From contig NZ_JANUXY010000012.1 in assembly GCF_024814435.1 (NCBI RefSeq), positions 1-44,128 of the forward strand: a DNA stretch of 44,128 nt, given 5' to 3'. The position numbers were made by a program, and so were the translations under genes. A model generated the notes under the pieces. It did no database searches. It was given only the letters and a program-made list of their open reading frames with translations, and was not told where the DNA came from. This document shows, piece by piece, positions 4,749-13,964 of the stretch. How positions within the stretch are numbered: position 1 is the stretch's first letter; every line of letters starts with the position of its first letter. This stretch comes from Staphylococcus americanisciuri (GTDB lineage: Bacteria > Bacillota > Bacilli > Staphylococcales > Staphylococcaceae).

Positions 4749-4899
4749 GAACTACTTTTTTGTAATCCAAGCCTGTCAATTCTTTAAATTCTTCCTGTGA
4801 CACAAACCCTTTTGCGACGAACAACGCCAATTGTTTTTCGCTATATAAGCCCATGTTATAGTACTTAATAGCTAAATTATGCATTATCGTATTACGCAT
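4738..4899 (-). CDS. XkdX family tail protein (53 aa)
   Basis: The protein has the XkdX pattern: an N-terminal helix with IKYYNMGLYSEKQLALFV, then FVSQEEFKELTG, ending in a short acidic tail. Such proteins sit next to BppU/DUF2977-type genes in staphylococcal and Bacillus phages and are thought to be minor distal-tail components. The ATG follows GGGGGTGAT and overlaps the stop of the preceding gene by 8 nt. The gene is short and easily missed. Confidence 0.85.
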   Translation of the reverse strand: MRNTIMHNLAIKYYNMGLYSEKQLALFVAKGFVSQEEFKELTGLDYKKVVQAD

Positions 4900-5251
4900 T
4901 AGTATCACCCCCTAAAAATGTTAATGTAAGATTTGCTACATCATTTTTTAAGCTGTTAATCTCATCTTGTGATTCTAAAACTTTGAGTGTAAGTTCAGCG
5001 ATTACAGCATCTTTTTCATCTACTTCGATACTACTTACTTCATCATCTTTATCGAAAACAGCAGTCAACCATTGCTCTCGAGAAACTCCTATCCACTCAT
5101 TTATAAGTGGATCAAAGTGAAAAGGACTGTAAATGCCTTCCGGAGGCGCAATATCAGTCCAATCATCATCAGGATATTGAAAATCACCACTTTGATTTTG
5201 GGAAACCAAATACGGCGTGCCGTCGTAAAAATACACTTGCTTAAATCCCAT
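4892..5251 (-). CDS. minor tail/baseplate-associated protein, DUF2977-like position (119 aa)
   Basis: The N-terminal half is beta-rich (GFKQVYFYDGTPYLVSQNQ) with a central acidic loop. The C-terminal half is a coiled coil (AVIAELTLKVLESQDEINSL and following). This layout and the slot between a BppU fibre and xkdX match DUF2977-type staphylococcal phage proteins, but the family call is from memory. The ATG at 5251 is 8 nt after AGGAG and is preferred over the ATG overlapping the site. It was probably made as a structural or assembly protein of the baseplate. Confidence 0.7.
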   Translation of the reverse strand: MGFKQVYFYDGTPYLVSQNQSGDFQYPDDDWTDIAPPEGIYSPFHFDPLINEWIGVSREQWLTAVFDKDDEVSSIEVDEKDAVIAELTLKVLESQDEINSLKNDVANLTLTFLGGDTNA

Positions 5252-5263
5252 TTTCATCATCTC

Positions 5264-6622
5264 CTATAAAGTAAAATGTGCATCGATTGGATACCAGTCA
5301 CCAGCGATTCCGTTCGATTCATCAAACGAAACACGCTCCATTTTGATATTCCCCGACGTTTCAAGACTCCAGCGAATCGTCGTTGCTCTACCACCTTTAA
5401 ACGAACCGTTTTGTAGAAAAGGCAATGTTTGCGTAATGTACTTACTGATATTGTTAGGTATTACAGCAATGATTGTATTAGCTCTAGTAATGTTTTTAAC
5501 AGCTCCTCTTAACGCCAATGTCAAAACACCATTATTTTTGATAAATCTGTATTGAGGCGTTGTTGTACTACCATAAGACTGTACACCATTAATAAGTTTC
5601 AATGGTAACCATCCAGTATCCATAAAATCCGCGTCTACCTGTTCCCAGCCATTCCAATCGATGTGAAATCTTTTAACAAAAATTTGTTTGGAGTTGAATG
5701 GTCTAAATTCAATAAGCTGGACGGCGCCTCTGCTCAACTTAGTCACCCAGCCGTGCTTTGAAGTAGCATTTACAGGTGTATTCGTGCAGTTAGCGATGTA
5801 CCGTGACCCAATCGGTAAATTCTTCAACTGTTCATCATCGTTAAAGTCTAATGTATGACCAACTTCATAAAATGTCTTACCATCGTCTGTACTTAGCTTA
5901 AATTTTTGCCAGTTTTGGGTGTCAGGTATAATGCCAGGTGTACCTTGTAATCCTCTATCGCCTTTGTCACCTTTATCCCCTTTTTCTCCTTTTGTACCTT
6001 GTAATCCCCTGTCCCCCTTTACACCTTGCACACCACGTTCACCTTGAATGCCTTGCAAACCTCTGTCGCCTTTATCTCCCTTGTCACCCTTAAAACGAGA
6101 TGCATTCGCATTGATATAGGCTTTAGCATCATCACTAATTTTTTGTTCGAATTTTTTGCCTAATAAACTAACTTTATTATCTTTTAAAATACGTATAACA
6201 GTATCTTCGACTAAGTTAACGCTAATTTCTTTCGATACTAAATCGTCGCCACCACTGTCATTAATATTAAAATCGAATGATACGACATGTATAGATTCAT
6301 CCTCATTCACTAAATAAAGTTTCGCTTTCACATTTCCAACATGACGACTAACACTTTTCGTCACGTTATATTGTATAAGCCCTTTTTCAGACAAAATAAT
6401 TTTCAAAGGTTCATCGATAAAAATCGAGCCATCTTCGCAAAATAAATCTAACTTTGGTGTAAATACATTGTTACTTAAATCAAACGCATCATTTTGCCAT
6501 TTCACATAAATACGTATCGATGCCGTCTCAATATCTTTATTATAAAAATTAGCATTGATATTACCGATATTGACGCCAACTTCATTAATATTAGCTGTAA
6601 TATCCTTATTTTTATAAATCAC
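5264..6622 (-). CDS. BppU-type tail fibre with collagen-like repeats (452 aa)
   Basis: The N-terminal ~120 residues match the BppU/DUF2479 baseplate-attachment domain (strand-rich, NKDITANINEVGVNIGNINA). Residues about 178-233 are uninterrupted Gly-X-Y triplets (GDKGDKGDRGLQGIQGERG and on), which make a collagen-like trimeric rod. The C-terminal ~200 residues are a beta-rich head (GWLPLKLINGVQSYGSTTTP region) likely to contact the host surface. The start is GTG after GAGGTGG. This is the second BppU protein in the genome, so the baseplate carries two fibre types. Repeat tracts of this kind vary in length between isolates. Confidence 0.88.
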   Translation of the reverse strand: MIYKNKDITANINEVGVNIGNINANFYNKDIETASIRIYVKWQNDAFDLSNNVFTPKLDLFCEDGSIFIDEPLKIILSEKGLIQYNVTKSVSRHVGNVKAKLYLVNEDESIHVVSFDFNINDSGGDDLVSKEISVNLVEDTVIRILKDNKVSLLGKKFEQKISDDAKAYINANASRFKGDKGDKGDRGLQGIQGERGVQGVKGDRGLQGTKGEKGDKGDKGDRGLQGTPGIIPDTQNWQKFKLSTDDGKTFYEVGHTLDFNDDEQLKNLPIGSRYIANCTNTPVNATSKHGWVTKLSRGAVQLIEFRPFNSKQIFVKRFHIDWNGWEQVDADFMDTGWLPLKLINGVQSYGSTTTPQYRFIKNNGVLTLALRGAVKNITRANTIIAVIPNNISKYITQTLPFLQNGSFKGGRATTIRWSLETSGNIKMERVSFDESNGIAGDWYPIDAHFTL

Positions 6623-6633
6623 TTAACCACCTC

Positions 6634-8544
6634 TTACTTGTACTGATCTTGCGTATAATAAACACCTTGCAAACCAATCTGTTTATAAAGATTCGCAATT
6701 GTTGTTGCTTGGTGCTGACACCACTCAATCGCCGTCGCATATTGATGTGTCGCCGGATTTTTAGGGTTCCAGCGCATACGATACAACGTGTTTTGTCCTT
6801 TGTTAATATAGCCTTCACGCACAAACTTTGCACCACCGATAATACCTTTAGAAGCTGTAGTCCAGCCTTGCGATCGTGCAAAAGTAATCGCATTGTTAGG
6901 GTTACTATCAAAAGCGCCTATACCAAAAAAGTTATAAATACCATAGCGCCCACTTGCAAAATTCGACTTACCATAACCACTTTCTAAAAATGCATGCGCA
7001 ATTAAATAAATCTCATTCAAATCATACTTTTTACAAGCATCTGCGAATGCCTGACCTTGATTATGAAGTGTGCCTTTACCACTCAAAATTTGATTCAATT
7101 TAGCAACTGGAACACCTTGATACTTTCCTAAATTAAGCATTTGGTAGCGCTGTGTAGCATCTCCCCAAATCTTGCTTGTATTCATCGCATCACTTGTCTG
7201 TTGTCTTGTCGCATGTATCCAACCACCGCTTACAGACTTCATCGGCATGCCTCTCAACATTTGTAAATTCAACGCTTGAGCAAATGTATAATTACTTTTT
7301 TCAATGATAATTTTAGGATTATTATTGGTAGGTGTTGCTGGTTTAGGAGGTGTCGGTGTTGACGTTGGTGCGTTTGGCTTCACAACCGTCTCAGCATTTT
7401 TTACAACTGTTTTGATTTTTGATTTAGTGATTTTTTCAGAGCCTACATTCGCAAGCAAAGCTTTTTTATTCGCGTAAAGTCCTGCCAGAACTTTGGCTAA
7501 TTCTTCCAATTTTTCTTGACTTGGAAATCCGTTTTTCACAAAATCCCAGTTAACATGTTCTTTCAAACTGCGCCAAATCGCATCATCAACTTTTAAGCTT
7601 TTGTAATCAAACTTTAGATTGTACTTCTCAAAGATTTCCCAACCCAGCATGATCGCCCAAAATTCACTTAAGAAAAAAGCATCTCTATCATCAACATAAT
7701 CGCCACAGATTTCGATGACTATGTTATCGGAGTCGTCTGGTACTTCATAAGCTTCATCTCTTGGCGACCATGTGCCTGTATAATCCACATAATAATGAGG
7801 ATAATCAGATGTATTAATATACTGATTTCTGTCATTATACAAATCATGTACAGAACGCATCGTATGTGCATTTTTAACTGTTATCCCTTTCACTTTACCT
7901 TGTCGTTTTCTTCCCCAAGCAACACGATGCTCAAATTTATCACGTTGCCCAAAATCATCACGTTTTAAAGTGTAAATAACTTTTGTTACATCTTTAAAAA
8001 TAGGCTGCTCTGGTGCTTTCTCAACAGGTTTAGGTGTGCTTGGTTGTGTTGCTGGTTTGGGACTTGTTGGTGTTGGCGTTGGTGCAGGTTTTGGTTCGGC
8101 TTTGTAAGGTGGTCTTACAAAGTGTGTCACGCCATCATAAGTATGATTTATTAACTGTGCAGGATATCCTCTGAAACTATTTGGACTATTCCAGTTTTGG
8201 TCAACCGCCCAAAAACGCGTTGTGGAGCTCGGACCGACAACAATATTGACGTGTCCTGGATTGCTCCCTGCCCAGACTGCCCAATCTCCTGGTTGCGGTA
8301 TAAATGAGGGTGTATTGCGATAAATTTTGAAGTCATGACCCCTATAGTTGCTTTGGTTTGCCATTGCATTAGCGTTACCCCAAGTCACAAATCCCCAGTA
8401 TTTCTTTAAAATATAATTTGGTAAATCCCAACACTGGTACCCATAATATCCATCCACATCGACACCAGCACGTCTATTAGCTAAGTCTCTAGCCCAAGTG
8501 ACGACTTGAGCTGCGGTTGGCTTTCCTGTTGCTGGTAATGCCAT
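6634..8544 (-). CDS. virion-associated peptidoglycan hydrolase, CHAP + glucosaminidase (636 aa)
   Basis: The N-terminal CHAP domain (about 1-145) shows the catalytic Cys in GYQCWDLPNY and His in NPGHVNIVVG. A Pro/Thr linker (TPTPTSPKPATQPSTPKP) leads to a middle domain of about 200 residues, then a second linker. The C-terminal glucosaminidase domain (about 430-630) carries YLIAHAFLESGYGKSNFASG, with the catalytic Glu. It matches phi11 gp49-type tail hydrolases, which open the wall locally during DNA entry. It lies in the baseplate cluster between DUF2951 and the collagen fibre, unlike the separate endolysin at 3092. Confidence 0.93.
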   Translation of the reverse strand: MALPATGKPTAAQVVTWARDLANRRAGVDVDGYYGYQCWDLPNYILKKYWGFVTWGNANAMANQSNYRGHDFKIYRNTPSFIPQPGDWAVWAGSNPGHVNIVVGPSSTTRFWAVDQNWNSPNSFRGYPAQLINHTYDGVTHFVRPPYKAEPKPAPTPTPTSPKPATQPSTPKPVEKAPEQPIFKDVTKVIYTLKRDDFGQRDKFEHRVAWGRKRQGKVKGITVKNAHTMRSVHDLYNDRNQYINTSDYPHYYVDYTGTWSPRDEAYEVPDDSDNIVIEICGDYVDDRDAFFLSEFWAIMLGWEIFEKYNLKFDYKSLKVDDAIWRSLKEHVNWDFVKNGFPSQEKLEELAKVLAGLYANKKALLANVGSEKITKSKIKTVVKNAETVVKPNAPTSTPTPPKPATPTNNNPKIIIEKSNYTFAQALNLQMLRGMPMKSVSGGWIHATRQQTSDAMNTSKIWGDATQRYQMLNLGKYQGVPVAKLNQILSGKGTLHNQGQAFADACKKYDLNEIYLIAHAFLESGYGKSNFASGRYGIYNFFGIGAFDSNPNNAITFARSQGWTTASKGIIGGAKFVREGYINKGQNTLYRMRWNPKNPATHQYATAIEWCQHQATTIANLYKQIGLQGVYYTQDQYK

Positions 8545-8562
8545 AACATCAACTCACTTCCA

Positions 8563-8600
8563 CAATAAAAAGCCAGCACTGTTTAAGCACTGACTTTTAA
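8563..8600 (-). terminator. intra-operon terminator/attenuator before the tail hydrolase gene
   Basis: On the minus strand AAGTCAGTGCT (plus 8586-8596) pairs over all 11 positions (with G-U pairs) with AGTGCTGGCTT (8570-8580) around a 5-nt loop, then TTTATT follows. It lies in the 63-bp gap before the hydrolase and would lower expression of the genes beyond it. Confidence 0.75.
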
Positions 8601-8607
8601 AGGATAA

Positions 8608-8670
8608 TTATTTACATTTTCCAAACCAAAAACACGTCCATAACGATGCACCGAATAGTAATTTCAGCAT
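8608..8670 (-). CDS. 20-aa hydrophobic peptide in the tail cluster
   Basis: MLKLLFGASLWTCFWFGKCK is preceded by GGTGGTG at good spacing and lies between DUF2951 and the tail hydrolase. It is strongly hydrophobic with two Cys and two Trp. Very small ORFs at this position are seen in related staphylococcal phages as far as I recall. Function unknown; it could be a membrane peptide. Confidence 0.5.
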   Translation of the reverse strand: MLKLLFGASLWTCFWFGKCK

Positions 8671-8686
8671 GATTAACACCACCTTT

Positions 8687-8986
8687 TTAGATACCTAATA
8701 ATATCCGTAAAAATGCGATGACTAATGAGCCAATGACTGTGCCAACTAAGCCTAGCACCCACATTTTCATTTCACGGATATTTCGGTTGTTTTCTTTTTT
8801 TCTTTCATGGTCATTTTCTCTTTCTCGATTAATTGCATCTAAAGTGAAATCCATCTTTTGATTGATTAGATTTTGACCATGCTGCGCATCCTTGATTTGT
8901 TCTAAAGAATCAAAAATTTTCTCATCATTTTCTTCCAATCGCCTAATACGTCGTTCGTGTTCGGCGCTTCGAAGCTCATTCGTCAT
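8687..8986 (-). CDS. DUF2951 / XhlA-like membrane-anchored protein (99 aa)
   Basis: Residues 5-75 form a long charged helix or coiled coil (RRIRRLEENDEKIFDSLEQI and on). The C-terminus is a single membrane segment (MWVLGLVGTVIGSLVIAFL). This is the DUF2951/haemolysin XhlA layout found in staphylococcal phages between fibre genes and the tail hydrolase. Possible roles are a lysis accessory or a tail-tip factor; the family name is firmer than the function. Confidence 0.85.
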   Translation of the reverse strand: MTNELRSAEHERRIRRLEENDEKIFDSLEQIKDAQHGQNLINQKMDFTLDAINRERENDHERKKENNRNIREMKMWVLGLVGTVIGSLVIAFLRILLGI

Positions 8987-9067
8987 TTATTGTCACCTCT
9001 GCAAAAAGCTTTAATTTCGTTCATTCTAGATACTTCACAACAGACATCTCTGCTACTGCTATTTCCA

Positions 9068-10513
9068 TTAATACACACCTACAATTTCACGAATTTCAAT
9101 AGCATTAGAATTCAGCATTCCCTTATTCGATTCTGCTGAATACGTATTGTTGTTACGTATTTTGAATTGCGTTGTACCAACCGCTTCCAAAGTCGCCTCA
9201 AAAAACCTTGCTGTCCCAGCGTCTGTATCAGAAAGGTTAAAGTCATGTATCACTATACTTTTTAGATTTTTGACTAGCTTAAAAGTATTTTTAACGCCAC
9301 CTACAGTGTTGTAAACAAAAATAAGCATTTTATAAGCTTCATATGATTCCGACAAGTCAATAACAGTATCTTTTTCTTTTGCAGCGCCTTCCCAAAGCGT
9401 TTTGAAATTTGTAGCTGTCTTCTCATTGAAGTAGTTAATAGCATTCTCATATGCCGCGTCTGCTTTCGATTGAGAGCCTGTCTCTGTTTCCATATCGCGT
9501 GTTAAATCACGTAAGCTTCCCCAAACACCGTTCACTTTCTGGACGCTGTAAATCTTTTTTGAATCTGTTGGCGTATATAGTAAGTGACCATTATCAACGC
9601 TTCTAAAGTTCGCCAAAACATAACCATTTGAGCTTTCATTGGATGGTGCATTTTCAACGTTTTGTACATAATATAAACCAGACTTCATTATCGAGTTCCC
9701 TAAATTCATAAAGTCAAGAAGTTCTATTGACATGCTGTAGCCGTTTTTATCTGTAAGTGATGAACCTGAATTCATTATTGATCCGTTCTCATCAATTCCA
9801 TTGTGAAAACCATCAATCTTATTATTAATAGAGTCACGAATTTTAGTTAATTCACCGATATAACGCGTCGCATTTACAGTTAGCTCTTTTGTCTTCGCAG
9901 CAGATAAATTCTTTATAGCATCTAAAGTTTCAGCTTTTAAAACTTGTATATCCGATAAACCATCTTCTTTCGCTTTATTGATAAGCGCGACATAATCTTC
10001 TCCATTACGCATCGCCAATTCAATTGCATGTGCACGTTGTTTTAACTGTGATTCTAATTCATCAAACTCAATGATGTAATTCAGTTTTGTTTCAGCGTCA
10101 AACTCCCAAGCTAAAGATTTTTCAATTGTAAAACTAAATATGCGTTCAGCAACGACTGCTTGTGTCTCTGTTTTAGATCTTCTTGCAATATAAACTTGTG
10201 CCGTAACATTGCCTGGTGTTTTCAGAAGATCGTTTGGTAAAAGTACAGAGAGTTTACCATTCATAGCGTCCATAATTTCCAATGGCATTTTGACTTTCAA
10301 ACCATTCGAATGCACAAAAATAATACTCGCTATTGCGTTGTCATTACCGATAAATAATGGCTTATTACCTTGCGTTACTATAAATTCAAAAATGCCAGTG
10401 TCTCTATCAGCTGTAGAAAAAGTAATATTTAAGTCACTTCTACTTTGTTTAAATACCGTCGTATCTAAATTGATTGTGGCTTTTTTGTTAGGTCTAGCGT
10501 CATAGTTCACCAT
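9068..10513 (-). CDS. BppU family upper baseplate protein (481 aa)
   Basis: The N-terminal ~150 residues show the BppU/DUF2479 pattern (ATINLDTTVFKQSRSDLNITF, with LPNDLLKTPGNVTAQVYI). A long helical stalk follows (about 155-235, EFDELESQLKQRAHAIELAM). The C-terminal domain includes a GSSLTDKNGYSMSIELLDF segment typical of staphylococcal tail proteins that present binding heads. It starts right after the beta-helix gene and is part of the receptor-binding complex. It is the N-domain paralogue of the collagen fibre at 5264. Confidence 0.9.
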   Translation of the reverse strand: MVNYDARPNKKATINLDTTVFKQSRSDLNITFSTADRDTGIFEFIVTQGNKPLFIGNDNAIASIIFVHSNGLKVKMPLEIMDAMNGKLSVLLPNDLLKTPGNVTAQVYIARRSKTETQAVVAERIFSFTIEKSLAWEFDAETKLNYIIEFDELESQLKQRAHAIELAMRNGEDYVALINKAKEDGLSDIQVLKAETLDAIKNLSAAKTKELTVNATRYIGELTKIRDSINNKIDGFHNGIDENGSIMNSGSSLTDKNGYSMSIELLDFMNLGNSIMKSGLYYVQNVENAPSNESSNGYVLANFRSVDNGHLLYTPTDSKKIYSVQKVNGVWGSLRDLTRDMETETGSQSKADAAYENAINYFNEKTATNFKTLWEGAAKEKDTVIDLSESYEAYKMLIFVYNTVGGVKNTFKLVKNLKSIVIHDFNLSDTDAGTARFFEATLEAVGTTQFKIRNNNTYSAESNKGMLNSNAIEIREIVGVY

Positions 10514-12451
10514 CTAACCATCTCCTTTCGTATCTCGTTTCACAATATTGTTTTTGGAGTTGACGTTATAATAGCCTATCGATGTAGCATCACCAAACAA
10601 TTGAACAACACCACTTCCCCCATTGTTAAAAGCGATAAAGTTTGTCAGCGATGCGCCTAAAATAGCAAAAGCGCCTGTTTCCCAAAAATCGTTCGACTCA
10701 ATGCGTCCATTTCTACAATCATTTAAGTACAAGCCACCTCGTGTCACTTTATCGCCAGTAAACAGGCTAGTATTCAATATTCTATTTTGTGCAATGTACA
10801 CATAACGTGAATTTTGAACATAACAACCATTTTTACCTGTACTGTTAATGGTGTTATTTGTTATGTTTAAGTGCTTCGTCTCTTGTGCATAACCTTCGTA
10901 TCCAGAACGATTAATATATATGGCTTCCGTTTTCATATGTTCAATATAGTTATTGTCAATAAAGATATTGTGAGAGCCATCAATGTTCATGCCACGATAG
11001 CCATAACTCATATGATTTCCTTTAATTTGGATATGTCTGCACAAGCTCAAAAGAATGTTCTCACTATTTCCGTTATTCTCACACATAAAAGTATTATCAT
11101 TGATTCGAATGTGACCAACGTAACCGAAGCTATCGTTACACACTTCACCTACTGCACATACACCAAACAATGTATAATCTCTAAAAATATTCTCTTTGAT
11201 GTGATAAATATTACCCGCCTGCGCTTTATTAGACTGCACACCTTTCACATTTTTAGAATTGTTTGCAGCCGCAATACGTACACATATTGTATTACGATCA
11301 AATATATTTCCAGAAATTTCTACATTTACCCATTTGAACGGTCGAATGCCAATATAACAATCTTCAAATATATTATTTGTAATCTTGAAGTTTTCTTGAA
11401 AGACATCATGAATACTTGCATGATTACCGATAGCAACTTGAAAACTTGGTGCAATGTCTGAGGCTCTAAATGTACAGCCTGTAATGGCAACATTTTTACA
11501 CGGCGTGCCGTCCCAAGCTCCTGAGCCTCCTACACCACCTTGCATCATTTCGCTTATTTGAATAGCTTCTTTTAATTCAGCGCCATTTAAATTTTTATAG
11601 CCTTCAAAAATACAGTTTTTAATACTCAAGTTGTTGACACCATTCGCATCAATCGCATGATAAGACAGCGTATTTCTAAATTTGACATTATAAAAAGACA
11701 CGTTGTTAGCGTGTCTTATATTGACCATATTTGCAGCATCTGTCGGATATTTATTGATTTGTTCTAAATTACAATCGAGTGTACCTCCTATAATATGAAT
11801 GTTTTTAACGCCATCATAGCCATAAAACACATCATTAATGTCACCAAAATCCAAAATAGCTCTCGCATTACCTCTCAATAAAACAGCATTCTCTTCCATT
11901 TTGATAGTTGTGTTTGAGTATACAGTCAGTCGCTTGTTGATTAAATAAGTACCATTTTTAATCACAAGTGTTCCGGCACCAGCGTCACGTATTTGATCTA
12001 GCGCTTCTTGTAACTCTAAGTTGGCTGGTGTCTCACCTGTCTTATCAGGATTAAACGTATCAAAATTGATTTCTACAGATTTCTTATCAACTTTTTCTAT
12101 CTTTTCGTTCGTTTTATTCAAATCATAAAATAATCGTTCAGATAGTAACCCATGCTTTTTACCATCAATCGATACACGGCTGTCTGTTACTTCTTTGATA
12201 CCATCACCATCAACACCCAATACTAAATTACGAATACGTTCCATTTGATAAATAAGCATTTTGTATACTGTTGTGTTTTCATGTGAGATTTGTTTGCTAT
12301 TATGTGCATTTAAATCAGTTGTTTTGTGATTCGTCAAATCACTATCATTTTCATTAATTGCTTCTTCAATTTTTTTATAGTTGCTTTCATTCTGTTCGAT
12401 AAATTTATCATTAAAAAATACGTCTAGTTTTTTTAATAAATCTAATTTCAA
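10514..12451 (-). CDS. tail spike with right-handed beta-helix (pectate-lyase-like) domain (645 aa)
   Basis: The N-terminal ~130 residues are helical (FFNDKFIEQNESNYKKIEEA...YQMERIRNLVLG), as in staphylococcal minor tail proteins that attach to the baseplate. From about residue 145 the sequence is a parallel beta-helix: LVIKNGTYLI, then many short turns of the N-I-x-I-x-x-N type (NVSFYNVKF, NLSIKNCIF, NVAITGCTF, HIRINDNTF). Such domains bind or cleave surface polysaccharide. The catalytic residues cannot be assigned. It overlaps neither neighbour and lies between the tail endopeptidase and BppU. Confidence 0.88.
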   Translation of the reverse strand: MKLDLLKKLDVFFNDKFIEQNESNYKKIEEAINENDSDLTNHKTTDLNAHNSKQISHENTTVYKMLIYQMERIRNLVLGVDGDGIKEVTDSRVSIDGKKHGLLSERLFYDLNKTNEKIEKVDKKSVEINFDTFNPDKTGETPANLELQEALDQIRDAGAGTLVIKNGTYLINKRLTVYSNTTIKMEENAVLLRGNARAILDFGDINDVFYGYDGVKNIHIIGGTLDCNLEQINKYPTDAANMVNIRHANNVSFYNVKFRNTLSYHAIDANGVNNLSIKNCIFEGYKNLNGAELKEAIQISEMMQGGVGGSGAWDGTPCKNVAITGCTFRASDIAPSFQVAIGNHASIHDVFQENFKITNNIFEDCYIGIRPFKWVNVEISGNIFDRNTICVRIAAANNSKNVKGVQSNKAQAGNIYHIKENIFRDYTLFGVCAVGEVCNDSFGYVGHIRINDNTFMCENNGNSENILLSLCRHIQIKGNHMSYGYRGMNIDGSHNIFIDNNYIEHMKTEAIYINRSGYEGYAQETKHLNITNNTINSTGKNGCYVQNSRYVYIAQNRILNTSLFTGDKVTRGGLYLNDCRNGRIESNDFWETGAFAILGASLTNFIAFNNGGSGVVQLFGDATSIGYYNVNSKNNIVKRDTKGDG

Positions 12452-12453
12452 TA

Positions 12454-13956
12454 TTAGACCTCCCTTGCAATAAGCTGACCATTTGCGTCAACAGACAAAT
12501 TATATTTCTTGCCGTTATCCCCCGTCAGCACAAGCCCTTTAGCATTTGCATTCAATCTTGCTAATTTTGTACGTTCTTCGGTTGTCATAAAGTTTTCATC
12601 GCTCAATCGGTCTAGCTTAGTTTTATCTTGTGCAGACATTAAGCCTTTTTGTAATGGGGTTGCTGTTGGCATAGCATCCATATTAAAGCCATTACCATTG
12701 ATCAACGTTGTGTACTTTTGAGCGCCGTCATTGCTTGACTTGATACCATCTTGCATAAACGAAACGGCAAGTTTGCCACTTTTCCCATGAATCCCTAAGC
12801 CATCAAATTCTAAAGATGCAGACGTATTAGATACATCTACAACTGCTTGTGACGCAGCGACAACACGTTGTTGAACTGTTCTAATTGCACGTACACCTTC
12901 CGAACCACCACCAAGTCCACTTGCAAGTGTTGCAGCATTATTCACACGCTTGATATATCTATCACGACGTCGAACATCGCCCAAAACAACATCTTGCTTA
13001 ATAATCTCGTTATGCGCATCACGTACAGTCTTAATTTCGATAATTCTAACACTATCTCTAATGTCTAAAATGTCATCCCTGACAGGCACTAAGTCACCAA
13101 TTTTTGGAACGGCTTTTGGAAAATGCTTTCTTAACGCTATAAAATCAAGTGACAATGATGTTTTAAGAGATTGATTAATAATCGTTTCTAATCTCTGCTT
13201 CATCGTCTCAACATGCGTAATTTTTCCATCTGTTTCAGGCGGTGCTTCTCTCTTTCCTATAATTTTTGAAAGGGGATGCGTAAACTCGATTTGTACACTG
13301 CCATTTGTAAACGGCTCTCCTTCATCATAACCACCATATCCACGAATGAACGTATAGCACTCACTCGCGTCTTCCTCTAATTTCAAATTATTAGCATTAA
13401 CTTTATTTGAGAGGTAATAAGAAGCTGTTTTCTCTACAAACGGCTCCAATATAAACGTTTTTGTACTAGGATCATACGTATATTCGAAACCGTAGCGATT
13501 CAATCCATTCATAAACATCTCATAACGGCTGTCACCATCTCCTGCGTTCTCCCAGCGAGAAGAAGATGCTTTTCCCTGCAATTTGAACTGGTAACCACTA
13601 CCGTCAAATACAATTTTGAAATAGTTTTCAACTGTAAAACTACCAGTTACATTACTGATGATTCGAGATACCATCAAATCATCAAGTTCTTTTTGACGTG
13701 CTGTGACAGACACATACTGCTTTTCTCCACGAGTCTGTCTATCAATGATAGTAATCACATATACACGCTTATCATCAGCACCTTCCACGTTATGAACAGT
13801 CCACATTTTACCAATAGCTGAGATAAGGTCATACGTATTTTCGTTTTCTAAAATATCAAAGGTTAAACTACCATCATCACTCAACTTATGTGTAAGTACG
13901 GTAGACGTGTAAACTGGATAACCTTTGCCAATCCTGTTTTTAATTAAAATCGGCAT
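12454..13956 (-). CDS. Tal: tail-associated protein / endopeptidase tail (500 aa)
   Basis: The prophage endopeptidase tail family (gp27-like fold) forms the hub at the distal end of the tail. Family-like features are the N-terminal YPVYTSTVLTHKLSDDGSLTFDI, a strongly conserved middle (KVNANNLKLEEDASECYTFI RGYGGYD region) and VGDLVPVRDD-type strands. The C-terminal ~100 residues (LMSAQDKTKLDRLSDENFMT) resemble repeats found at the ends of fibre-bearing Tal proteins. It is placed right after Dit, as in all such siphoviruses. Confidence 0.9.
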   Translation of the reverse strand: MPILIKNRIGKGYPVYTSTVLTHKLSDDGSLTFDILENENTYDLISAIGKMWTVHNVEGADDKRVYVITIIDRQTRGEKQYVSVTARQKELDDLMVSRIISNVTGSFTVENYFKIVFDGSGYQFKLQGKASSSRWENAGDGDSRYEMFMNGLNRYGFEYTYDPSTKTFILEPFVEKTASYYLSNKVNANNLKLEEDASECYTFIRGYGGYDEGEPFTNGSVQIEFTHPLSKIIGKREAPPETDGKITHVETMKQRLETIINQSLKTSLSLDFIALRKHFPKAVPKIGDLVPVRDDILDIRDSVRIIEIKTVRDAHNEIIKQDVVLGDVRRRDRYIKRVNNAATLASGLGGGSEGVRAIRTVQQRVVAASQAVVDVSNTSASLEFDGLGIHGKSGKLAVSFMQDGIKSSNDGAQKYTTLINGNGFNMDAMPTATPLQKGLMSAQDKTKLDRLSDENFMTTEERTKLARLNANAKGLVLTGDNGKKYNLSVDANGQLIAREV

Positions 13957-13964
13957 GATAACAC

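Noticed and set aside
8987..9067. Two tiny minus-strand ORFs (15 and 13 codons) between BppU and DUF2951, linked by overlapping stop and start codons
   Set aside because: Too short, with no recognisable peptide and no separate ribosome-binding site for the first. They could be a coupling device, but evidence is lacking.
10871..11461. 196-codon plus-strand ORF inside the beta-helix gene
   Set aside because: It arises from the regular turn repeats of the opposite frame. No start signal.
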